From Rhodococcus pseudokoreensis (GTDB lineage: Bacteria; Actinomycetota; Actinomycetes; Mycobacteriales; Mycobacteriaceae), in NCBI RefSeq assembly GCF_017068395.1, contig NZ_CP070619.1, positions 2,480,001 through 2,544,000 of the forward strand: a DNA stretch of 64,000 bases. The letters run 5' to 3'. This document shows, in pieces, positions 51,725 to 59,346 of this stretch. Within the stretch, counting starts at the first letter, position 1, and each line of letters begins with the position of its first letter. Under the pieces are notes generated by a model. That model was not told the origin of the DNA and did not search any database. It was given only the letters and a program-made list of their open reading frames with translations. Made by a program: the position numbers and the translations under genes.

Positions 51725-52863
51725 CCGGCGGGCCGCTGAGCGGGCTGACCGTCGTCGAGATCGCGAGTCTCGCGCCCGCGCCGTTCGGGTGCATGATCCT
51801 CGCCGATCTCGGTGCGGACGTGATCCGGGTGGAGCGGGCCGGTGACGGCGGCACCGGGTTGATGGCGCCGTCGGGTGTGCTCGACCGCGGGCGACGGTCG
51901 ATCGCGGTGAACCTGCGCACCCCGGAGGGACTGGAGGCGGTTCTGCGACTCGTCGAGGGCGCCGACATCCTGGTCGAGGGTTTCCGTCCCGGCGTCGCGG
52001 AACGTCTGGGCATCGGTCCCGACGACTGCCTGTCCCGCAACCCTGCCCTGGTCTACGGGCGGATGACGGGCTGGGGTCAGGACGGACCGCTCGCACCGCG
52101 GGCCGGGCACGACATCAACTACATCGCGCTCGCGGGCGCGCTCGACCCTATCGGGCGCGCCGGCGAGCGGCCGGTACCACCGCTGAACCTGTTGGGCGAC
52201 TTCGGCGGTGGCGGTCTGATGTTGACGATGGGAATCCTGGCCGCGCTGCACGAGCGCACGCGGTCGGGCCGCGGTCAGGTGGTGGACGCGTCCATGGTCG
52301 ACGGCGCGGCGCTGCTGACGGCGTTCGTCCACGGGATGAACGCCGCCGGACTGTGGCAGGAGGGTCGCGGGCAGAACGTCCTCGACGGGGCCGCCGCGTT
52401 CTACGACACCTACGAGTGCGCCGACGGCCTGCACGTGGCGGTCGGGTGCGTCGAACCACACTTCTACGGCGAACTCCTCGACGTGCTCGGGCTGTCGGGC
52501 GAGGATCTGCCGTTGCAGTACGACCTCGACGCGGCGCCGGAACTGAAGGCGCGGATCGCGGACGTGTTCGCGACCCGGCCGCGGGACGAGTGGGCGGCGC
52601 TGTTCACCGATTCCGACGCGTGCGTGTCGCCCGTCCTCTCGCCGTGGGAGGCCCACGAGCATCCCCACAACAAGGAGCGGGAGACGTTCGTCGAGGTGGG
52701 CGGCATCCGCCAGCCCGCACCGGCGCCTCGCTTCAGCCGCACCCCGGCGCCCGTTCCCCGTCCCGCCCCGAGGCCCGGGCAGGACACGGACGCGATCCTC
52801 GCGCGGGCCGGCTACGACGCGGCGGCCATCGAGCAACTGCGCTCCGCCGGCGCCGTCGAGTAG
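51721..52863 (+). CDS. Alpha-methylacyl-CoA racemase (CaiB family)
   Basis: The 380-residue protein is a family III CoA-transferase fold with the catalytic residues of alpha-methylacyl-CoA racemase: His in PRAGHDINYIALAGALD (His126-like), Asp in NLLGDFGGGGLMLT (Asp156-like) and the Glu in VGCVEPHFYGELL. It interconverts (2R)- and (2S)-2-methylacyl-CoA so that the dehydrogenase can use both. This explains the operon's purpose: oxidation of methyl-branched chains such as sterol side chains or pristane. The GTG start at 51721 overlaps the previous stop. The C-terminal tail is Pro-rich. Confidence 0.94.
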   Translation: MTGGPLSGLTVVEIASLAPAPFGCMILADLGADVIRVERAGDGGTGLMAPSGVLDRGRRSIAVNLRTPEGLEAVLRLVEGADILVEGFRPGVAERLGIGPDDCLSRNPALVYGRMTGWGQDGPLAPRAGHDINYIALAGALDPIGRAGERPVPPLNLLGDFGGGGLMLTMGILAALHERTRSGRGQVVDASMVDGAALLTAFVHGMNAAGLWQEGRGQNVLDGAAAFYDTYECADGLHVAVGCVEPHFYGELLDVLGLSGEDLPLQYDLDAAPELKARIADVFATRPRDEWAALFTDSDACVSPVLSPWEAHEHPHNKERETFVEVGGIRQPAPAPRFSRTPAPVPRPAPRPGQDTDAILARAGYDAAAIEQLRSAGAVE

Positions 52864-52874
52864 GCGGCGGGGCC

Positions 52875-53336
52875 CTATCCGCGATCGGTGCCCGGCGGGA
52901 AGCCACCGGTCGCGATGGGTCCCCACTCGTCGATGGTGATCCGGATCAGGCTCTTGTTCTGCTTCCGCATGGCGTCCCGGTACTCGTCCCAGTCGGGATG
53001 CTCACCGGAGATGCCGCGGAAGTACTCCACCAGCGGTTCGAGCGCGTCGGGCAGGTCCAGCACCTCGGCGGTGCCGTCGATCTGCACGTACGCGCCGTTG
53101 AACTCGTCGGACAGCACGCACACGCTCACGGCGGAGTCGTGCCGCACGTTCGCGGCCTTGGCGCGCTGCGGGTAGGTGGCGACGACGATCCGGCCCTCCG
53201 AGTCGAGTCCCGACGTGACCGGGGAGATCTGCAGGCCGCCGGAGCGTTTCCGGGTGATCAGCACGCTGCGATGGCGCGGGCGGACGAAGTCGAGCAACTC
53301 TTCCCTCGTGACACGGTCTGCGGTGGCGACGGCCAT
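52875..53336 (-). CDS. PPOX-class F420/flavin-dependent oxidoreductase
   Basis: The 153-residue protein is a split beta-barrel flavin/F420-binding protein: FVRPRHRSVLITRKRSGGLQ, PVTSGLDSEGRIVVATYP, NVRHDSAVSVCVLSDEFNGAYVQIDGTAEVLDLPDA. Members of TIGR03618-type families reduce small molecules with F420H2 or FMN. The ATG at 53336 has AGAGGAGAGG. It is convergent with the racemase gene (11 bp) and divergent from the FadR-type regulator, with that regulator's operator in between. It may thus be part of the same regulon. Confidence 0.88.
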   Translation of the reverse strand: MAVATADRVTREELLDFVRPRHRSVLITRKRSGGLQISPVTSGLDSEGRIVVATYPQRAKAANVRHDSAVSVCVLSDEFNGAYVQIDGTAEVLDLPDALEPLVEYFRGISGEHPDWDEYRDAMRKQNKSLIRITIDEWGPIATGGFPPGTDRG

Positions 53337-53392
53337 GGTGCACCTCTCCTCTGCTGCGGTGGTTCTTCCCGGACTCACACTAGGCCCCGGGC

Positions 53393-53416
53393 CAGTCCTC
53401 AGACGTCTGAGGACTG
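53393..53416. promoter_or_regulatory. Perfect 24-bp palindrome (GntR/FadR operator)
   Basis: CAGTCCTCAGAC (53393-53404) is followed directly by its exact complement GTCTGAGGACTG (53405-53416). It lies 15 bp upstream of the FadR-type gene's ATG and 57 bp from the divergent PPOX start, so the regulator probably controls itself and perhaps the PPOX gene. Confidence 0.8.
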
Positions 53417-53431
53417 TGCTAGCGTCGCCCC

Positions 53432-54124
53432 ATGGCCGCACGTCCCACCCTCCGCAGCGGACCGCTGGTCCCCCAGCTCGAGGAACTCCTCACCGCCCGG
53501 ATCCGGGACGGCGAGTGGACGCTCGGCGCCCGCATCCCCAGCGAGGCCGAACTGGCCACCGAACTGGGCGTCGGCCGGTCCTCCGTCCGCGAAGCCGTTC
53601 GCCTGCTCGCCCGCGACGGCCTGCTCGACGTGCGGCACGGCGTCGGCACGTTCGTCGCGCGACCCCCCACGAGCGGTGCGGGACTGGGGAAGCTGCTGCG
53701 CCGCGCCCGCCTGCTCGAGGTGTACGAGGTGCGGCGCGCCCTCGAGATCGAGGCCGCCCGGCTCGCCGCGGAACGCGCACGCCCCGAAGATCTCCGGCGG
53801 CTGCGCGAACAGCTGTCCACCCGGCACGACAGCACCACCTCGTCGACCGCCGTCTTCGTCGCCGCCGACCTCGACTTCCACGCCGCGATCCTGGAGATCG
53901 CCGGCAACTCGATCCTGTCCGCCCTGTTCGATTCGATCCGGCCGCTCCTCGTCGACGCGCTGGCCGAACTCGTCGACCACGAGCCGGGACGGCCCGACAC
54001 CAGCTGCGCCCACGACGATCTGGTGCGCGCACTGGAATCCGGCGACGCCGAGGCGGCCGTCGCCGCCACCGCAGCCAACCTCGACCCGACCATGTCGATT
54101 CTGCGGAAAGGCGGAAATCAGTGA
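53432..54124 (+). CDS. GntR family regulator, FadR/FCD subfamily
   Basis: The 230-residue protein has a winged HTH (residues about 14-75, WTLGARIPSEAELATELGVG; RSSVREAVRLLARDGLLDVR; HGVGTFVA) and an FCD all-helical effector domain (about 90-220) with the metal-ligand pattern Asp-x3-His in ADLDFHAAILEIAGN. It probably senses a small carboxylic acid. It overlaps the ABC ATPase gene (GTGA), so the two are co-expressed. A perfect palindrome is 15 bp upstream of its start. Confidence 0.92.
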   Translation: MAARPTLRSGPLVPQLEELLTARIRDGEWTLGARIPSEAELATELGVGRSSVREAVRLLARDGLLDVRHGVGTFVARPPTSGAGLGKLLRRARLLEVYEVRRALEIEAARLAAERARPEDLRRLREQLSTRHDSTTSSTAVFVAADLDFHAAILEIAGNSILSALFDSIRPLLVDALAELVDHEPGRPDTSCAHDDLVRALESGDAEAAVAATAANLDPTMSILRKGGNQ

Positions 54125-54927
54125 CCACCCCCGATTCGGTCGTCAGCATCGAACACGTCGACCTCGTGCGGAGCGGACGGTATCTGCTCAGCGACATCAG
54201 CCTCCGCATAGAACGCGGCCAGCACTGGGTGTTACTCGGCGCGAACGGCGCCGGCAAGAGCACGATGCTGAGCATGCTCGGCGCAGTCGCGCACCCGACG
54301 CGTGGCACCGTCCGCGTCCTCGGCCACCAACTGGGCCGCGTCGACATGCGCGAATTGCGCGCCCACATCGGGCACGTGAACCCGCGCTACCGGATCGACG
54401 CGCCTCTGACGGTGCGCGACGTCGTGCTCACCGGCCTCACCAACACACCCGACTTCCCACCGCGGTGGTCGCCGTCCGCGGAGCAGATCGCCCGCGCCGA
54501 CGAACTGGTCGCCTCCCTCGGCATGCAGAAGCACGCGGACGCCCTGTGGCCCAACCTGTCCCAGGGTGAGCGCGGCCGCGCCCTCATCGCACGGGCCCTG
54601 ATGGCGGAACCGCAACTGCTCCTGCTCGACGAGCCCGCCACCGGACTCGACCTCGCGGCGCGCGAACAACTCCTCACTGCCCTCGACGAACTGCGCGAAA
54701 GCTACCCCAGCCTCGCCAGCATCCTCGTCACCCACCACCTCGAGGAAATCCCCACCACCACGACCCACGCCGTCCTCATCCGCGACGGCCAGGTGATCGC
54801 ACAGGGCGACGTCGCGGACGTCCTCACCACCGCCACCATCAGCGAATGCTTCGACCACCCCATCGAAATCCACCGGCAACGCGGCCGGTGGGTCGCACAG
54901 ACGCGTGTCCCCGAGCCGGTCGGATAG
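54121..54927 (+). CDS. ABC transporter ATP-binding protein (orphan)
   Basis: The 268-residue protein has Walker A GANGAGKST (about residues 40-48), signature LSQGERGRALIARAL, Walker B LLLLDEPATGLD and switch His in VTHHLEEI. This pattern with RIDAPLTVRDVVLTGLTNTP resembles the ModF/YlmA-like ATPases, which occur singly without a permease. It has no membrane partner in the neighbourhood. It could work with a distant permease or have a regulatory role. GTG start at 54121 overlaps the upstream regulator stop. Confidence 0.92.
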   Translation: MTTPDSVVSIEHVDLVRSGRYLLSDISLRIERGQHWVLLGANGAGKSTMLSMLGAVAHPTRGTVRVLGHQLGRVDMRELRAHIGHVNPRYRIDAPLTVRDVVLTGLTNTPDFPPRWSPSAEQIARADELVASLGMQKHADALWPNLSQGERGRALIARALMAEPQLLLLDEPATGLDLAAREQLLTALDELRESYPSLASILVTHHLEEIPTTTTHAVLIRDGQVIAQGDVADVLTTATISECFDHPIEIHRQRGRWVAQTRVPEPVG

Positions 54928-54980
54928 CCGACTGCGGACCGTCACTCACCACAGCCGCACACGGATTGGTCAGATTCCCG

Positions 54981-54994
54981 CGCAATTGCGCGTG
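54981..54994. terminator. Palindrome CGCGCAATTGCGCG between convergent genes
   Basis: This 14-bp self-complementary sequence lies between the ABC ATPase stop (54927) and the DUF4173 stop (55036). It could be a small terminator or a chance dyad; no T-run is present. Confidence 0.3.
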
Positions 54995-55035
54995 ATTCCA
55001 GCAAATCGGTCCGCAAACAGCGTGCGGGGTCCCGG

Positions 55036-56511
55036 TTACTCGCACGAGCGGACGGGATGCGCGGCCAGCAGTTCCTTCGCCCGGCTGCGGGCGGCGTTGT
55101 ACTCGTACCACTCCGACTCGCCGCTGACCTGCCGGTCGAGTCGGTACAGGGCGCAGGATCGTTCGGGTTCCGGCAGCCGGTCGAGGGCGGGGACGGCGTC
55201 GACGGACAGCGAACCGAGGTAGCTCACGTCGATTCGCCCGGTGTCGCCGAACCGCTCCACGTTCTTCCTGGCCACGTACGCGTCCGGGTCGATCGCGGCG
55301 ACGAGCAGCACCCCGCCCACCGCGGACGCCAGGACGGCGCGCGGCAGCCACCGCCCAGACAACCGCACGCCCGCTACGATCAGCAGCACGAACACCAGGC
55401 CCAGCCACAGTTCGGTGACCAGCACCGTCACCCGCAGTCGCGTGTACCCGTACTGGCTCTCGTACAACGACATCCGGTGGATCGCCGACGCGACGACGAC
55501 GAGCGACAAACCGCACAGCAGTCCGAGCAGCACCCGCACGAGCACCCGGTCCGCGACCTCCACCCGCGACGCCTTCCGCACCGCGACGGCGATCACCAGC
55601 AGCGTCAGCGCGGTCACCGCCAGTAACTGCCAGAAACCCTGTCGCGCATATTCGGCGTACGTCAGGTCGGCCGTGGTCAGCACGTGCGTGTTCCCGCCGA
55701 ACAGCACCGTCAGCTGCACCGCGACGAATCCGAGGAACAGCAGATCCAGCAGTGCCAGCGGGATCGCCCACTCCCACCGGGCAACCGGGTGTCCCGGCCG
55801 CGGGGCGAGCGCATCGACGCGGGGTGTTCGCCGCAGCAGGTACGCGGCGCCCAGGGTCCCGCCGCACACCAGAACGCCGAGCACGAACCGCCCGAACGGA
55901 TTCGACACGTGGACGGTCGGTGCGGCCCGGCCGAGCAGTGCGGCGAAACCCGCGTCCGCGCCGGCGAACAGCGAACCGAACACCAGCAGCAATACGACGG
56001 TCATGGCGGCGACCCCGAACACGCGGCCCACGGGCACCGTCCCGGTCGCGTGCCACCGCCGCGCGCCCCGGCGCGTCCACCGCACCACCCGCAGCGGGGT
56101 GAACCACAACGCGAACGACCCGGCGGCCAGACCCGTCCACGTGCGTCCGCCGACGAGGGCGAACGATCCCACCACCCAACTCAGCGCCACGCAGACCGCG
56201 GCGAGCCAGCCCGCACCGCGCACACTGAGCACGGCCAGCAGGGCGAGGGCGCCGAGGATCGCGGCGGCCTGCGTGGCTGTCGGCATCGTTCTGCGCGTCG
56301 CGAACACGGCGACCGCCACCACTGTGCCGGTCAGGACGTACCCGAGACCGACCACCGTGACCTGCAGGGTCAGGGCCGCGACGACACCCGCCGCCACTGC
56401 CCCGAGAACGATCGGGCGCGGCGCCATCGATGTCCGATCGCGGCGCCAGGCCTGTCTCGGCCAGAAGTCGCGCCGGGTGGGCACTGCGGGTTGCGGGGGT
56501 GCGATGGTCAT
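55036..56511 (-). CDS. DUF4173/DUF4153 membrane protein
   Basis: The 491-residue protein has about 12 membrane helices and the DUF4173 hallmark TYAEYARQGFWQLLAVTALT (about residues 285-304), with LFGGNTHVLTTADL just before. The C-terminal 90 residues are outside the membrane (VERFGDTGRIDVSYLGSLSV; YEYNAARSRAKELLAAHP). The function is unknown. It lies directly downstream (78 bp) of the two-component system genes on the same strand and could be a target or part of the unit. The ATG at 56511 follows GGAGGGA. Confidence 0.85.
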   Translation of the reverse strand: MTIAPPQPAVPTRRDFWPRQAWRRDRTSMAPRPIVLGAVAAGVVAALTLQVTVVGLGYVLTGTVVAVAVFATRRTMPTATQAAAILGALALLAVLSVRGAGWLAAVCVALSWVVGSFALVGGRTWTGLAAGSFALWFTPLRVVRWTRRGARRWHATGTVPVGRVFGVAAMTVVLLLVFGSLFAGADAGFAALLGRAAPTVHVSNPFGRFVLGVLVCGGTLGAAYLLRRTPRVDALAPRPGHPVARWEWAIPLALLDLLFLGFVAVQLTVLFGGNTHVLTTADLTYAEYARQGFWQLLAVTALTLLVIAVAVRKASRVEVADRVLVRVLLGLLCGLSLVVVASAIHRMSLYESQYGYTRLRVTVLVTELWLGLVFVLLIVAGVRLSGRWLPRAVLASAVGGVLLVAAIDPDAYVARKNVERFGDTGRIDVSYLGSLSVDAVPALDRLPEPERSCALYRLDRQVSGESEWYEYNAARSRAKELLAAHPVRSCE

Positions 56512-56589
56512 GGGTCCCTCCCTGGTTGTCGCTGCCGGATGAAGGCAGGCGTCATCGCGGGACGTCGTGTCCCGGTTGTGAAGCTGTGG

Positions 56590-57585
56590 TCAGGCGGCGG
56601 GCAGACTCACCCGGATGCAGCAGCCCTCGGCCGTGTCGAGAACCTCGATGTGGCCGTCGTGGAGATCCACCGCCCAGCGGGCGATGGCGAGGCCGAGGCC
56701 CGTCCCGCCGTCGGTGGAGCCGCCGCGGGTGAACCGTTCGAACACCCGGGACCGCTCGCCGGGTGCGATACCGGGCCCGTCGTCCTCCACCTCGAGGACC
56801 ACGCCGCCGGCGTCCGGCCGGGCACGGACCACCACCTCGGTGCGGGCGGGGCCGTGCCGGAACGCGTTGTCCACCAGGTTCGCCACCACCTGGTGCAGTC
56901 GGGCGGTGTCCGCGTCGGCGCGCAGGTGCGGCGGCTGAACGTCGACGGTCACCCGCCGGGGGTCCTCCGACTGCCGCACCACGTCGTCGAGGAACTCGCG
57001 GACCGGAAAGATCTCCCGCTCGAGTTGCACCGCACCGCCTTCCACTCTCGACAGGTCGAGCAATTCGGCGACGAGGCGGCCGAGCCGCTCGGTCTGATCG
57101 AGCGCCACCCGCATCCGGGCCGGGTCGGGCTGCTCCACCCCGTCGACGACGTTCTCGAGCAGTGCCTGCAGAGCGGAGATCGGGGTGCGCAGTTCGTGCG
57201 AGACGTTGCCGATCAGTTCGCGGCGATACCGGTCGGCGGCCTCGAGATCCTCCGCCATCTGGTTGAACGCGCGGGCCAGTTCCCCGATCTCGTCGCGCGA
57301 CGTCGACCGCACCCGGCGCGAATAGTCGCCGGTCGCCATCGCACGGGCGGCGGCCGTCATCGACCGCAGCGGAGACGTCATGCCGTGCGCGAGGATCTGC
57401 GTCACGGCCAGCGACACCAGCAACGCCAGGACGAGCGCGTACCGGAACGGCCAGCGAGCAGTCACCCAGAACATCAGCGACGCGAAGAACAGCGCCGCCA
57501 CGACGAGAAGACCCGTCTTCACCTTGAACGATCGCAGCGGATCGAGAGGTCGGGGCATCCTGTCCAGGATCCGGCCCGCGGTCAC
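56590..57585 (-). CDS. Sensor histidine kinase
   Basis: The 331-residue protein has two membrane helices (about 24-43 and 47-67), a HAMP domain (ARAMATGDYSRRVRSTSRDE), the H-box GNVSHELRTPISALQALLEN (phospho-acceptor His about 131), N-box VVANLVDNAFRHG and G-boxes VEDDGPGIAPGE and GGTGLGLAIARW. It lacks a large extracellular sensor loop, so it may sense the membrane itself. The GTG start at 57585 overlaps the response-regulator stop (GTGA), as usual for a co-transcribed pair. Confidence 0.95.
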   Translation of the reverse strand: MTAGRILDRMPRPLDPLRSFKVKTGLLVVAALFFASLMFWVTARWPFRYALVLALLVSLAVTQILAHGMTSPLRSMTAAARAMATGDYSRRVRSTSRDEIGELARAFNQMAEDLEAADRYRRELIGNVSHELRTPISALQALLENVVDGVEQPDPARMRVALDQTERLGRLVAELLDLSRVEGGAVQLEREIFPVREFLDDVVRQSEDPRRVTVDVQPPHLRADADTARLHQVVANLVDNAFRHGPARTEVVVRARPDAGGVVLEVEDDGPGIAPGERSRVFERFTRGGSTDGGTGLGLAIARWAVDLHDGHIEVLDTAEGCCIRVSLPAA

Positions 57586-58268
57586 CGCTGCACGTCCAGT
57601 GCGTAGCCGACTCCGTGCACGGTGCGGATCAGATCGCCGCCGAGTTTCCGGCGCAGCGCCTTCACGTGACTGTCGACGGTGCGGCTACCCGCCCCGTCGC
57701 CCCACCCCCACACCTCGGCGAGGAGCGATTCCCGGGCAATCGCCGCCCGCGGCCGGGAAGCGAAGTACGCGAGCAGGTCGAATTCGGTTCGTGTCAGATG
57801 AATTTCGTCGGCTCCGCGCCGGACGCGCCGCTCGACGAGGTCCACCTCGAGGTCGCCGACCGCCAGTCCACCCGGTTCGGCAGGCACGGTCTCGTGGGCG
57901 CGATCGGCCCGTCGCAGCAGTGCGTGCACCCGCGCCACCAGCACCCGCATGCTGAACGGTTTGCTCAGGTAGTCGTCGGCGCCCACGCCGAGACCGATCA
58001 GCATGTCCGTCTCGTCGGCGCGCGCGGTGAGCATCAGCACCGGAACCGGACGCGACGCCTGGACCCGACGGCAGACCTCGAGACCGTCGAAACCCGGCAG
58101 CATCACGTCCAGCACCAGCACGTCGGGCGACGACGCCTCGCACACCGCGACCGCGGTAGGACCGTCCGACGCGGTCACGACGTCGAAGCCCTCCGCACGC
58201 AACCGCGCCGCGACCGCCTCGCAGATCGTCGCCTCGTCGTCGACGACGAGCACTCTTCGCTGGCTCAT
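57582..58268 (-). CDS. OmpR/PhoB-type response regulator
   Basis: The 228-residue protein has a receiver domain (VLVVDDEATICEAVAARLRA; phospho-acceptor Asp in VLVLDVMLPGFDGLE; Thr in LMLTARADE; Lys in YLSKPFSMRVLVARV) and a winged-helix DNA-binding domain (EIHLTRTEFDLLAYFASRPR; SRTVDSHVKALRRKLGG). It is the partner of the overlapping sensor kinase. ATG at 58268. Its targets may include the adjacent DUF4173 gene and the two exported proteins transcribed divergently. Confidence 0.95.
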   Translation of the reverse strand: MSQRRVLVVDDEATICEAVAARLRAEGFDVVTASDGPTAVAVCEASSPDVLVLDVMLPGFDGLEVCRRVQASRPVPVLMLTARADETDMLIGLGVGADDYLSKPFSMRVLVARVHALLRRADRAHETVPAEPGGLAVGDLEVDLVERRVRRGADEIHLTRTEFDLLAYFASRPRAAIARESLLAEVWGWGDGAGSRTVDSHVKALRRKLGGDLIRTVHGVGYALDVQR

Positions 58269-58455
58269 TCCCCGACTGTATTGCGCGCACGTGCGGATCC
58301 CGGGCAGAGCCTGTGAAGATTCTGTGCAGGTTTGCCGGCGACAACACCGCGGGGTGGTGGATACACACCCTGGGGTGCCTGTCGAACGCCTCGGCCGCGG
58401 CGCAAGGTTGGTCTATCAGCCCAGCTGGGAACCGCAAACTCACCGGAGGCACCCC

Positions 58456-59055
58456 ATCGTCCACACCGCAACCCGCATCGCGATCGGCGCAACCGCCGCC
58501 CTCACGTTCTCCCTCGCCGGAGCCGCAGCGATCGTTCTTGCCGGTGGACACACCGAGGGGGCTCCCACCCCGAGCCAGGAAAGGAGCATCTCGCAGCAAC
58601 CGGCGCCGGCACTCGCGACGCCCCCGAGCCGGATCGTCGTCGCGGACCCCGGCCATTCGGCGGAATCCGTGAACCCGGTGGAACCCTGGAACCCCGTCGA
58701 ACCCGTCAATCCTGTCGAACCGGTCAATCCTGTCGAACCCGGGAACCCCGTGTACCCCGGCTACTCGACCGAGACCGAAGCGGCCGCACCGGGACCGGAG
58801 GTCGCGCCGCCGGCACCGCCCGTCTACCAGGAGCCGGTCGTGGAGGAGCCGGTCGTGGAGGAGCCGGTCGTGGTCGACCCCGTTGTCCCGCCGAAGGGTC
58901 CGTTCGACGGACCGGGCCAGGTCGAACCGGGCGTGCTCGATCCCGAAACCAATCCGTTCCCCGTCGGTGGCGGCCCGAAGCCCGCCCCGCCCGTGGTCCC
59001 GCAGGCACCCGGCGGAGTCGGCCCCGTCGGCGGCGGAACCGTCGTCAGTCCCTGA
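58456..59055 (+). CDS. Exported Pro-rich repeat protein with apparent ATC start
   Basis: The frame encodes a signal peptide or anchor (TATRIAIGATAALTFSLAG, then IVLAGGH), then a Pro-rich region with NPVEP repeats, VVEEPVVEEPVVV and a Pro/Gly C-terminus. No ATG, GTG or TTG lies at the position expected from GGAGG (58445-58449); the codon 6 bp later is ATC at 58456. The nearest upstream start is GTG at 58375, which would add 27 residues before the signal peptide with no good ribosome-binding site. The downstream gene is a shorter paralogue (same RIAIGA signal region) with a normal ATG. Likely located in the cell wall; function unknown. Confidence 0.6.
   Translation: MVHTATRIAIGATAALTFSLAGAAAIVLAGGHTEGAPTPSQERSISQQPAPALATPPSRIVVADPGHSAESVNPVEPWNPVEPVNPVEPVNPVEPGNPVYPGYSTETEAAAPGPEVAPPAPPVYQEPVVEEPVVEEPVVVDPVVPPKGPFDGPGQVEPGVLDPETNPFPVGGGPKPAPPVVPQAPGGVGPVGGGTVVSP
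58666..58760 (+). repeat. In-frame tandem repeat encoding NPVEP units
   Basis: Units such as CCCGTCAATCCTGTCGAA recur about five times in this region, giving the peptide repeat PVEPVNPVEP in the exported protein. Slight unit divergence suggests an old expansion. Further 18-bp GGTCGTGGAGGAGCC-type units lie at about 58836-58872. Confidence 0.75.
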
Positions 59056-59076
59056 TCACCGGAGGTTGTTCACACC

Positions 59077-59346
59077 ATGTCCCCCATCAAGACCCGCATC
59101 GCGATCGGCGCAGGCGCGGCGTTCGTCCTCTCCGTCGTCGGCGCGGCCGGGATCGCCGTGGCAGGCGGAGCTGCGCCTCCGGTCGCCGACGTGAGTATCA
59201 CCGAACAGCAGCGTGACGTGGACACGGAGTCCACACCCCTCCCGGTCTTCACTCCCCCGGCGCTGAACACCCCCACGCAGGAATCGCCCGGATCATTCGA
59301 CACCGCGGCGGTGGACCCCTTCGAGCCGGCGCCCTGGCGGTATTAG
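59077..59346 (+). CDS. Small exported protein, paralogue of the preceding gene
   Basis: The 89-residue protein starts MSPIKTRIAIGAGAAFVLSV, a signal peptide nearly identical in its TRIAIGA core to that of the upstream gene, followed by a short acidic Thr/Pro-rich mature part (TESTPLPVFTPPALNTPTQE). It arises by duplication, and the same CACCGGAGG ribosome-binding site precedes both. 21 bp separate the two genes. The stop overlaps the convergent ligD stop by 4 bp. Function unknown. Confidence 0.75.
   Translation: MSPIKTRIAIGAGAAFVLSVVGAAGIAVAGGAAPPVADVSITEQQRDVDTESTPLPVFTPPALNTPTQESPGSFDTAAVDPFEPAPWRY

Noticed and set aside
58003..58455. Long exported protein starting at 58003
   Set aside because: That part is antisense to the response-regulator gene and precedes the signal peptide.
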